Assembly: GCF_932274485.2 (NCBI RefSeq)
Contig: NC_065881.2
Location: 78,556,702-78,620,701, forward strand
Reading direction: 5' to 3'
Length of the DNA: 64,000 nt
Source of the DNA: Patella vulgata
Lineage: Eukaryota > Mollusca > Gastropoda > Patellidae
A program made the translations under genes and the position numbers. Of this stretch, positions 1 to 12,700 are shown piece by piece. The stretch's first letter is position 1; each line of letters opens with the position of its first letter. The notes beneath the pieces are model-generated. The model was given only the letters and a program-made list of their open reading frames with translations. It made no database searches and was not told the DNA's origin.

Positions 1-582
1 CGTTCCGATAGGACTACCCCTATTGGGTCCACGATCTGGTACGTGCAGATACGTTCGGGTACGTTTCGATATGATCACCAGGAATCGATGCGGTTTTTGT
101 TTGGCATTCGAATAAGATTGTGGGCGCGATGTCTTTCACTCTCGGTCACGATTGGGACCGAGAGTGGTCACGATTTGAGCCACGACGGGACATCGACGGG
201 TATATATACAACCCGACTGACCATGGAAGTCATTGTTTTCTATAATTCTACAGAGATCGCAGAGCGTGATTTCTGTCTTGTTCAAGGCATAAGCCGATCA
301 CCACGATTTGGAAGCACGATTAGATAATTAATCGTGTTGACCGTAGAACATTTGTGAACCGTCATAAACATGTTTACGATCAACACGATTGTTACAACCG
401 ACCTCAATATAAGATAAGACCTGATAGGTTCAGCACGATTACTCTGCGATTAAAACCATGATTTCAAGTAGAATGTCGTGGGCGTTGAGTGAGAAAAGCT
501 AGTGGGATTTGTCAAACATAGTTGAACCGTCGATAGGTGATTCAGCGCAATTGGATCCTTGTTATATTTCAGAAATACTTAC
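1..582. other. Gene A intron 5, nothing coding recognised
   Basis: Many CACGATT/AATCGTG words in both orientations and an inverted pair CACTCTCGGTCACGATTGGG / CCGAGAGTGGTCACGATT near 137-177. The expected next exon (121 nt) is not here. Confidence 0.5.
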
Positions 583-764
583 GCCACAGCAGTTCCCCAA
601 AAGGATTCGGCAAATTTCACTGTCACCCTATGCATATAAAGTACAGCTAGCATCAAAGAAGGCACAATTGTGATTGGTCCAACGTATCTTGCTATAACGC
701 CTACTAATCCGGTAAGACCAATCAGAAGATGAAGAATACCAGCTACCATTAAACTGCCCTGCAA
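583..764 (-). CDS. Gene A exon 5
   Basis: 182 nt beginning LQGSLMVAGILHLLIGLTGL and including RYVGPITIVPS, a highly conserved NAT segment. Acceptor TTTATAG, donor GTAAGT. It ends in phase 2, so the next exon (121 nt in genes B and C) must follow; it is not in bases 1-582. Confidence 0.88.
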
Positions 765-3700
765 CTATAAAATGTTTTGTTTTCTTTGGTGGAAGTGGAC
801 GTAAAACTCCAGGAACAAACGTAATACTCATTTCAAAGCAGGCTTGTCTCTCCTACATAACACCGATTTATAATAAATATTTTTTGGTGTATATGGGTGG
901 GTAATACTATATGCCGGAAAACACAGGAAAACACCGAAAAATACCGGAAAACTACTGGAAAACACCATGTTGTACAGAATACCGGAAAACACTAAATACC
1001 GGACCCTCATCCTAACCGTAACCGTAACCCAACCCTAACCCTAGTATTTAGTGTGTTTTCCGGTATTTAGTGTTTTTCCGGTGTTTTCCGGTATTCAGTA
1101 TAACATGGTGTTTTCCGGTTGTTTTTTGGTGTTTTACTGTATATAGTGTTATCGTATATGGTTATATTGGACAGTAACTATATGAAAATGTTGCGAGACT
1201 CTAATAGGATACATTTCCTCCTTTGGACTAACGAAGAAAAAAGAAATATCAAAAACTTTGACTTATACAGAGAGAATTTATAAACATTGCGAACATACAG
1301 ACGGAGCAGTGGGTGTAGAGCAGAATGACGTCAATGTAGCCTTTAATCTACGGAAACAATGATATTAGAATTTTTTTTTTCGTTGTATATTTCTTCATTA
1401 TTACAATACATTTGATTAAGAAATAAATTCTTTATAAAAAACGACAGAAATGATGATCAAAATAGACTTTTATTAAAAAACACTTTTTCATAAAATATCC
1501 ACCGGATGTATTTATCTACTTTGTTAGAGTTTCCCTATAACCCGACGTCTTTAAGAAATAGGGTATTATGTTTTCAAGTCAAATTATAACAATATGTAAT
1601 CTAAAATAAACTTTACAAAACGAGATGTGCATTCGCATTCGCCAATTTGATCACAAAGGACGGACCAAAACAATATATTTGTTTAGTTCAAGCGGTGTTA
1701 TCACTCCTGCCCAAAACGTAAATCCAATTCATTTTGAATAATATTAGATTTCATATAACCAATTATAGCGAAATGAAATGGGGTTTAATATCCTGACTGG
1801 GCTAATGAAGACGGGCATACGCCATACAGTGTGCTATGATGGGCATTTTGCCAGGGCAGCGGCTCTACGGTCTACTCTTATATCGAAATCCAACTGCCAA
1901 GGGATAGTTTACGTGAACGCCAATGTGTACCTGATACCTCAGTTTTTCATCCCATCCGAACAACTAGGCAGCTGTTTTCGCCAGGTCCTTTGCCCTGTGT
2001 CACACCGGAAAATCCCGATGAACTTTCTCGGCCAACACCGGGTGCGAATCCGCGACCTCCAGGCTAGCGAGCCAGTGTTTTATCAAATTTTTATGGGGGA
2101 GGGGGGGAGTGTGTGGTATCGTGCCTAGTCCGTGTCAAAGCAAAGCGAGTGGGTTCCCTTGGGATGTATGAGGAAGAATGCGAGGGAGAGAAATAATGAA
2201 AAGCATAGTAATTGTAATTCACATTCCTATGTCCAGTTATTGAATAAATATGGTACGAGTATAAATACCACACGTAACATTATTTTGTGCACCCGCCACC
2301 GTAGTCAAATCACCCGCCACCGTAGTCAAATCACCCGCCACCGTAGATCAAATCACTTCAAACTGAGCATTGTGGCTTTTATACCAACCCACGTAGATCC
2401 ACGAAATTCTTTTTAAAACAAGAACGAGTGTACCATAGACCAGGAAACGAGCAAGAAGTCAAAGCCGCCATCTTCGTTTTGTGACGTCAAAAATGAAATG
2501 AAATGAAATTGGGTTTAACGTCCTACTGTTCTGCTCCTATACTGGGCAAATGAAGACGGGCATATGCTATGAGGGAAATTTTGCCCGGGCAGCGTCACTA
2601 TCGCCTACTCTTATATCGAATTCCAACTGCCAGGGGATCTTTTACGTCCATTCCAATATATACACGGGACCTCGGTTTTTCGTCTCATCCGAAGGACTAG
2701 ATAGCTGTCCTTGTCAGGCCCTCCGTTCTGCACCACTAACAAGGGGAAACCACGTCGGAAAAGTGACGTCAAATCAAGGTCCGTCAATCGAGGAATAACA
2801 AGAACAACGAGACGATTAGCGCTTGGTGCACGTGAGGGGGCGGGGGTCAAGTTGTTTAACGCATGGGCGTGAAATCTCGATGTTTGTCATTGAGTCGAGT
2901 GGCGTGGTTTCAATTCCTCGCTTAAAAGTGACAAGGAGTAGGTCGCCTGTCCAACCTCGTGGGTTTTCTCAGGATCCTCCTACTGTTAAAGATCACTACG
3001 CGCAAGCGAATTAGTTAAATCAAATTGAACCAAATGAGCTGTTTTGTGTTGAGTACGACAATGTCTGTGTGGTTTGTCTTGTCCGCAGGTTTGTCTTGTT
3101 AATTTTGATTTGCGTACAGTGCGGTTCTTCTGCACTTACTATTAGAAAAAATTTGCATTACCCCATTTCCCAAGCTGCATGTCGTTAAATATGCAGTAAT
3201 GAAATGGATAGTTTATTTGTTTTGGTTAAAAGAACCAATAACTATGAGGCTATGTTTACCACACACTTGACCTACTTTAACTATGAGGCTATGTTTACCA
3301 CACACTTGACCTACTTTATAAACGGGTGTAAATAGATTATGTTAAAGAGGCATTATGCGAGAGCTAAATTCACTTTGCAAAGCGTTTTTCTGGCTTATTC
3401 CTAATATTACATAAATAATTATTAACACATTTATTCACTGGGCAATACCATAATCAACTCTCTAGAGCATCTGACGGCTTAGATATTGAGTGGATTAGAC
3501 AATGTCCGCCATATCTGCGCTAAACGCTTTTACGTCGTACAAGCTGAAATTTACCGAAAATGCATGACGTCACGCATGAAGACTGTGGATAAAATGTCCA
3601 ACATAATCGATATACACAGCTTTCTATTGTAATACAACCGATAAGGGTATCCATTAATAATTGTGCTTAGAATAAAGTCATTTGACTTTCAATATACATT

Positions 3701-6700
3701 TATTTTCCATTATTTATTTTTGAACTATTATAGCAAGAACTGACATCTAGCATAAATCGTGCACTCCTGACTGGAGGCGAAACTTGACTCAAAATATCAG
3801 AATGCATTTTCTCCAAATCGTGGAATACATTCCTGATGAGCCAAGATTTAACTGAAAACACCATGGATTGGCAGGAACACGATCGAGGTGACATGTTTAT
3901 GTAAGGACTTATGTCCAGAATTCACCGTGTATAAAGGAATGAATCACTATGACAACCGCGGTGGCTCAATGAGACACTGGCTCACTATTATCGGAGTGTT
4001 CCGGGTGTTATCCCCGATGTGAGCCGAGAAAGTACCTCGGGATGTTCCCACCTGGTTTCCTCTTGTCAGTGGGTGGCGGAAAGGCTGCTTCTCTGGCACA
4101 ATTGCTCTCACAGCGTGGCGTATACCGGTTTCGTTGCTTGGTGGATGCAGTGCGGTAGGACATTAACTCATTTGATGCCTTTTTTTAAAACAATATTTTT
4201 ATTTGGGATATCCAATCTCATTAATATACAGATCTATATTTCGTTTCGTTTTTTATACTTTCGATGGCCTACACTACATGAAGATCTGACCGGTTGTAGC
4301 GATAGGTCGCGTCAGAGGTCATACGAGCGGCTTTTGACCCTATGACTTCAGACATTTGATTAACCAATCAGCATTGATGGTAATAGTGGATTACCTACAG
4401 TTCCGTGCAAAACACGCCTAAAGCTCGCCGTAACAGACCATTTCATTGGCTAATAGCTCACAACATTCAGAACACGTTAATGATAACAATTCTTCCAGAT
4501 CCTAATGTAGTAAAGACAAGTAAAACGAAATTTTGAACTATAAAAACGAAACGAATTAGGATCAGATTGTCGGGATATCTAAATGGGATTAGGGAACAAA
4601 CTTCCCCTATTTTCGTTCGCAGCCAACACCTAATCAAAGGTAAGAGTAGAATTCCAAATAAAATACCTACCTTTTCAAGTTGACCTAGAATGATTTCTTT
4701 GGGAACTGGTAGCCGTCCGTTTATATCGGTCATATTAACGGTGGAATTGGAGTATATTGACACTGGAGTTAAATTGACATTGTATAAGGTTATAATATGA
4801 TACTGCAAAACAAGATTTTTTTGCGGCATAAAATTAATGCGAATGGCTCTGAAAATACTATAACATATATGAAGACAACAATAAACCAAAATTATCGGAG
4901 AAAAAAATAATGAGTTGACTCTTTTTCATCAAAACTTTGAACAAAATAAATGGAGATTTTAATTACACCAGATGTTTTTCTAATATGCTTACACACATAA
5001 AATCTAAAATTGATAATGCTATGGCATGATATGGCAAAGAATGCGATTTTTATGATATTAATTTCATACTCTAAACTACATCATTATACATTTATATTCT
5101 ATGGGGAGCCAAGGGAGAAACGTATAGTTGTTCGGATGGGACGAAAAACCGAGGCCCCGTGTACACATTGGCGTGCACGTAACAGAACCCTGTTAGATTT
5201 CGAAATAAAGAGTAGGCCTTAAAGCCGCTGCCCGGGCTCAATTTCCCCCGTAGCATACTCCATGACGTATTCTCGTTTTCATTATCTCAGTGCGTGCATC
5301 AAAATCGGACGTTAAACGCCATTATATATATTCGATTACTGTTTAAAATATATAGATATCTTTAACGGTAACTTCGACAGATTTAAAATACAGATGTGAC
5401 GTCATCCTTTGATGTTGGCATACCATTATTTCCAATAATGTACGGGCAACTTGCCAATCGTACATTATCTATACTAGATAAAATATTGGACTCGCGTGAC
5501 GTATTTCATTGAAAAGCACGTGTGGGATAGTGTCTGTATTGTAAGTTGTTTAATGGTATCGAGCTAAAGACATTGCGTAATACATGTATATTGAAACAAC
5601 ACTCGGCTAACGCCTCCTGCAGTATCAATATATTACTTAATGTCTCGCACCCGACCATTAAACCATACATAACTACCACCAAGGGAATTGTTATGTCCCA
5701 GTTTCTTTGAAGTTAAAATTGTTCAGTTAATAGCCAAAAGGTGGAATTTTGTTATTTACTCGCTTCAGAAACTGAAGCGCAAGGAATGCCACAGCGAATA
5801 TTTAGCATATATAAAGTACATTTAACAGGTAGGTATACAGGTATATCCATTTTAAAGGACAATTGGGTTATCAACCTTTCTGGGGGATCATATATGTTGG
5901 TCACTCAATTTGAACTTTCACTCTAAATCAACAATTACCTAACTCTTCCTTTGATGGGCAGCTCCATTCTTTTAAGGTCATTAGGCCAATTAGAGGTACT
6001 ACGTAACTAGAACTGGGGCCTTGAAATATCGGTAATCTACAAAATAATAGAAAACATCAAAGATGATCTTTTTGTGACATTATCAAATAGATTATATAGA
6101 ACTGCAAAAGCATCCGTGGTATTTTTTTTTAAAACCCTGTTCATCTCTTTTCCCGTGGAATGTTTGTAGAGATGGACATTTAATTTAAACAGGGATGAAG
6201 GTTACCTAGGATACCCTCACCCTTACAACCTGTCCAACGAGTGGCTATAATATTACATAGTGAGTTACCTGTTTTAAGGAAACACTCGGGTGGTAATTAA
6301 CCTGTTTGTTATTAAAGGTTTGACAGAGAATTTATATTGATCCCGGAGAACGACCTAAAGCCCTTACGGCGCCATTGTTTTTCTGTGGCTTTTGCGTCCA
6401 AAATCAAAAAAAGGGCTATATTTTAAGGACACGCCTTCAAATTTCATATTACGTTGGTTAACAAAATATTTGTTGCCCCCTGAACTGAGTATATTAACAA
6501 GTATGAACATTCAGATGAGGCAATCCATAGGAAAAAACACGAAGAGGGGCAGTAAGTAGGGTCAACAGATCTTCTATACTCCCGCACTTAGCCCCTGTCA
6601 GATTGTCAACAAGTACTCGGGTACGCGATAGCAGCTAAAGTTTTTGACGGATTGTTTTCAAAATTTGTATGATGATTTCAGGTCTTTCGAGGATGACTTT

Positions 6701-9700
6701 TAGCGTTCTGCGATATTTGGTTCTAGATGTATCCACCGACCACCTCATCATGTCATCTGATAACGCGATAGAGGCGAAAATGTAGGTATGAACCACAAAA
6801 AGTATGAGCAGATGATCCCTATCGATTTTTAGCTTTTCCGCTGTGAGTTACTGCCCGTTTTTAATTCTCGGATCTTGAGTAACCCATATGGATCTTCTGG
6901 AAGCCAAAATGTTTCTCAAAATATTTAGTCGCAGACGAGAGGAAGAGAGGAGCAGAGACCTGCGTATGGACCCACTCGAGTTCAGCCGCTGCCGTGGCAG
7001 GAGGACGGATTGGTTGTCTTAATGTACCGATGTTAATGTTATGGTTTATATTCCCGATGTAGTTTAGTTCCTGTGGCAGGAGGACGGATTGGTTGTCCTA
7101 ATGTACCGATGTTAATGTTATGGTTTATATTCCCGATGTAGTTTAGTTCCTGTTGTATTTATGTAGCTGTTTTATATACCTGATGTTAATAAATCATATA
7201 TTTAATAAATTGATATCTGTTATCACTAAGATATATATACAGGTAAATAGTGTGGTGATAATTACATGGGCGGTTATATCGCGTACCCATTGAGATGCTT
7301 ATAATTGTCCCTAAATGGGTACGTACGTTAATCCATACCATTTACGACCCTAATAAAACATCTGTCATCCGGTCGGATTATGTAATAATAAGTTATTGGC
7401 TGATAAATTCAAAGTTAGATCCACAGATGAATAAAAAATATTATTTCGAATGGTACACCAAATGTCAATTCCGTTTTCGTTTTTATTGCATCCGAAGTAT
7501 ATTTTAGAATTAATTTTATACCGGTGCAGAACTACTGTTAATTGCTAGTTAAATATATTCTGACTGTTTTATGTGCAAATCAATGGTCGGATAATTGGAA
7601 AATTATATTTGAATTATTGTTCTCTGTGACTATAAATATTTCTGTCTATTCTATTGATGATACATAGATTGTAAAGCACAACTGTTAATAATGGGAGTTT
7701 TACGGTTACTCCTTGTGATTTGTTTCATCGGACTTGTAACCAGTAAGTATTGTATTAATAACATATACTTGTCTTATTAACATGGGAGCCACGGTGGCTA
7801 AGTGGGTAAGACGCTGGCTCGCTAGTCTGGAGTTTGCGTGTTCGATCCCTGCCTTGGCCAAGAAAGCTTATCGGGATTTTCCGACGTGGTGCAGGACGGA
7901 GGGCCTGAAAAGGAGAACTGTTTATTCGTTCGGGTGGCGTGAAAATCCAAGGTCCCGTGTATACATTGGCATGTACGTAAATTCAGTATAAAGGTAGGCC
8001 ATTGTGCCGCTGCAAGATTATGATTTAAAAAGCATGCGTTAGACCATTCGTTTGGCGTTAAACTCTATTTTATTACTAGCATGACCGTCAAATTTGTAGT
8101 TTTAGAACTAAAACTGTCCGTATTATGAAAACTTTAATAATCTGATGAATTCTGCACATTTTATAAGACACTTTTGGTTCCTTTGTTGAAACACATTCAT
8201 CAATGCTTACAAATATACACCGTTTCAGGCATATGGCTGAACATTACCTGTCATATCAAGAACAAAAATTTACGAATCTTAATTAATCTCTAAAAATGGG
8301 CGATAAAACTAAATCTGATGTGTGACCATTTCCGCAAATGATGTTCTATTCGACTCTTGGTCACTTTTAGTTTAACCACGAAAGGTTCAAGACATCTGGT
8401 GTATATTTGACAGATCCCATATTATTATTTGTTGGCACTAACTTCGATTGGTCCCTGATCAAGCTGCGGACCTCGCGGATTCCTCGATAGAAAAATATCA
8501 TCGCGAATACCAAGTCGCGTGGTTTCCAACTGAAATGTTTAGTTGTGGTAATCGAGTTGCAAGGTTCGTAGTTCAATATTAAGGTTGCTGGATCTTTCCG
8601 CTTTTCGGCTATGACCCAAACCCGTCTTATTTACGTTTTGTTCTTCCATTATGCCAGTGGGTTTGTTTTTCTTTGGTCTTCCGTGAGTTTTTCAGCTAAA
8701 ATAAGCCTTGAATCGCTTTAAACGAATCTATTCCTTCACATCTGTGGTAAAGGGAGATAACTAGCCAAGAGTTTGGGAATTTCAGACTAACCTAGCAACG
8801 GCTAGATGTTCTAAAACTTGCAGTCGTTTCTCCGGGAAGATGAGAGTGACGAGAACATTAGATAACGTTCCTCGTTGTTTTGCGAAGTTCATATAGGTTG
8901 TATAATTTGTTTATAATACACCTTGTTTTTGCATTACAGGTGCAAGTATACGAAGCGATGGCGCTGGATCATTGCAGCCACGTGATGAGCAGTCAGGTAA
9001 TGTTATTGTTATTCGTTGTTGTATCCAACTTTATAAACACTACTCAATGTTCAAGGGCGGATCCAGAGACATGGATGGGAGGGGCGGGGTGCACGGGCGG
9101 CGAAGCCGCACGCCGCGAGCGCCGAAGACGCGAAGCGCACAACGGGAGGTCCGGGTATAGAAATCCAGATGGGGGAGGGGGGCAGCGCCGGATGCGCCCC
9201 ACTAGTGAGTGGCCTGGGGTCACGTGTACTCGTTGGCGTACACGGAAACGAATCCAAGACAATTAGAATTGAATGGAGCAGAGGCTGACACTTGTCAGAG
9301 AGGGCGTTCCTTCATAGCATATGTTCTATAAATGTTCGCCCATCCCCACCCTCACTGCCAAAGACCACGACGTGCAAACGAATTATTTAAATAACATTGA
9401 ACCATATGTTAGTCCCGAAATGACCTAGTGTGTGTCGAGTGGACGTTAAACCCTATCTCTCCGCTCCACCTTGCGGGGCTTCTCCTGGTCCTCGGATTCC
9501 TCCCACTGCTGAAGACCCCTACGTAGGTGCATACTCTATATAATATTATGTTTTAGGATTAATGTAGTCTATACGTCATGTTGTTTGGAACAGTGTTTGT
9601 AGTCGATATTTCATGTTTCAGGATTAACGGAGCCCGAAAGTCGCCCTGGTCAGTGTCTTTATAAGGGTGTGTGGCACGATACCGACAAGAGTTTTAGTGA

Positions 9701-12700
9701 TGATTGTAATACCTGCGGATGCACTGAAACTGGGATGGTATGGTGCACCCTCGTGTTTTGTCATGTACTATGAGTGATAATAAAAAGCGATATAAAGTGT
9801 TACATGGATATTGTCTGTTATAGTTTTGTCATTTCTAAAGCCGTGTCCACGAAGTGCCGTTTTTCAAACTTATTAAAATGACATTGAGGAGAGCGAGAGA
9901 GAGAAAGGGATGTTTAACGTCCACAAACCAGGTCATTTCAAGACTAACATATGGTTCGATTTTATTTCAATAATTCGCTTGCGCATAGGGTTTTTAGCAG
10001 TGGGAGGAAACCTGAGGGCCCGGAGAAAACCCACGAGGTTGGACAGGCAATCCTACTCCTTGTCACGTACAACCGTAGAATCGAAACCACACCAGTTGAC
10101 TCAATGACAGACCTTATGATACAACGCGCACACGCTAATCATTCGGTCACCCCCCCCCCCCCCAGTGGCGGCGCCAGCCGTCGGTGATTGGAGGGGCAAA
10201 GCTGGGGCAAAGTCCAAGGTTAATGGGGCAAAGGCACGAGCTTTAACTAGGGGTAGGGGGCCTCCCCCAGAAAATTTTGAAAAACAGGCTGCCGGAAATG
10301 CAGCCTGGCAGTATTTCAGGCACTGATCGATGAGGTAAAGTGTCAAACGAACGGACTTGCGAATCACGACGAAGCCCACTCAAGAGCGTCAAAGTAAGGA
10401 GTCCACCCCCAGAAAATTTTGAAAAATAGACTGCCGGAAATGCTGTCTTACAGTATTCTGTCAGGCACCGATCGTCGAGATAAATAGATCTGACCAGATA
10501 CCGTCCGTCGCCTGATCACTAGTTTATCCGACTAGAGAACAAAATGTCAAACGAACGGACTTGCGAACCTCAACGAATCCCCCTTGTGAGCGCCAAAGTA
10601 GCGAGTCCATTGGGGACCTCGCCAAGAAAATTTTGAAAAATAGACTGTCGGAAATGCTCTACAACATGCAAGTTTATGACTGAGTGGGGATGTGGGATTT
10701 ATTCACCGTAGAAGGTATTGATTACCGAAACGTATCCTTGCCCCCCCCCCCCCCCGGACAAAAACACCAGGATCGAACCCGTGTATTCTTCGATAAGGAG
10801 CCAGTACTTTAATTACTCACTGTACAACCATGGATCCCTACTATTCAAATGCAAAAAAGATGTCATTAGCATGAAATGGATTTTTTTTAAAGGGACTATC
10901 CCAATTTTAACAGAGTTCCCCAATAAAAGGCCGTGTCGGTATGCAATTGAAGCGCCAAAATATAGAGGAATGGTGTATATATCTTGTCTCATAATGTCAG
11001 CTCAAAATATTGAGTAGTTTGTACGTGAGCGTCAAAACCGCTTCGGGTCATTATTTTCGTTGAGTGACCTCATAATTTTTGCCGTTCCTTTAGGGGTCAA
11101 TACAGTACATGACGAGTGCTGTACTTGATAGTGAAAGGTAAATTTCGCCTCCACGCTATGTTTATAAAATAAAAGTCTGGCTTTATCCAGACACCGTATA
11201 CTACAGCTTGGGACACCGGTCTCAATTTCCTGATGAAGATTGACGGGTTTAAGTTGTTTGAAAACGTATTAAGTATATCAAGTTATTCATTCCCTTGGGA
11301 TGGACTGTGATATCCCCGAATTGGGTCCATGGGACACAGTCCTCATGCTTTCTGCATACCAGGCAGATTTGGTCGCTGTATACAGATTTGCATATACGTA
11401 TACAATGCTTGGTGGTGAGAGGGAGAGAGAGAAATGGGGTTTAACGTCCACTCGACACAAACTAGGTCATTTCGGGACTAACATATGGTTTAATTTTATT
11501 TCAATAATTCGCTTACGCGTAGGGGTCTTTAGGTCTTTAGCAGTGGGAGGAAACCGGAAGACCCGGAGAAAACCCACGAGGTTGGACAGGCAACCCTACT
11601 CCTTGTCACGAATGCTTGGTGGTACCAGCTATGTGTTTTTCAATAATCATAGTGTGGGACTTCCTTTTTTAAAACCTCCGTTTGAGACTTGCCATTTGGT
11701 AAGAGAAATACGTTGTCTACGGGGTCCCGGACTAGGTGTGTATACTCCCATATTGCAGGAGAGGTCGATCTGCATCCATATCAGCAATCAAAGTCTTGCC
11801 AGCGAATATGGTTCACAGTGGAAATAATACTTTTGTGTATTTCAGTAAATATGTAAATAGTGTAATGAGTTAATATAAATCTTGAATCACTTCCATTTTG
11901 GCAGTGCTATCTTCCAAGGCATATTTTAAGGAAAGCTACCCTCGAATTTCTTGTTGGTTGAGTAATCCGTGAATAAAAACATTTTAAGAAATTGACTGCT
12001 ATACATTTTTTGGTGTACATCCTTATAACACATTCCCTCATTCTGTTAGACCTTTCCATTGTGAATGTATTCACTGTTCGTATACATACACGCTAAAATG
12101 TACACGGGACCTCGGTTCACTGTCAGGTTTCTCTATCTCCATAAACAGATTATATTGTGTTATGCTAACTATTTTAATCTTAGATCATCCCGGATTAAGA
12201 TACATTATATACGATTCGTTACGCGAGAGCTTGTTCATTTTATTCTGATTTTTTTAAGTAGATCGAGGTATTTGTCATCTAAGCTCCAACTACAGGGATA
12301 CTTGCGAACTAAACTTATTAAAACCTTTAAAAAGTTTTATGGGCGTCATATTGACTTGATTGTTAAATATAATATTCAAAAAAAGTAGGGGATATTTGAT
12401 TTTTAAGTGTTATTAAAGTCACCTAATGAAACTGACGAAGAAACAAATGACAAAATGAAATGAAGTTCACATTCATCGATTTATTCCAAATGATCGTTAG
12501 ACTAAGTAAGGCACAGACTGGCCATTATAAGGGTTAAATGATACCCGGGGTCAAACAGCAAAGTTACCACAGCATCACAACCAAGTCAGTAACGGGTAAA
12601 TCCTCCTCTGTTTGCCAAACAAGCATTGATCCGACGTGGCATACTCCTAATGAGACGTCTAAGGTCATTTTGGTCCAGATTGTCCCATTCCTGTTGCAAC

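Noticed and set aside
828-1010. Minus-strand 60-residue frame near gene A exon 5
   Set aside because: Made of the TTTTCCGGTGTT foldback repeat.
8880-9266. 128-residue plus-strand frame over exon 2 of the nested gene
   Set aside because: Wrong frame for exon 2, reads through the donor into a GC-rich repeat; splice phases favour the three-exon model.
11225-11275. CCTGATGAAG...TTTGAAAACG as a hammerhead ribozyme
   Set aside because: The segment between the two boxes does not form a stem II, and the cleavage triplet is absent.
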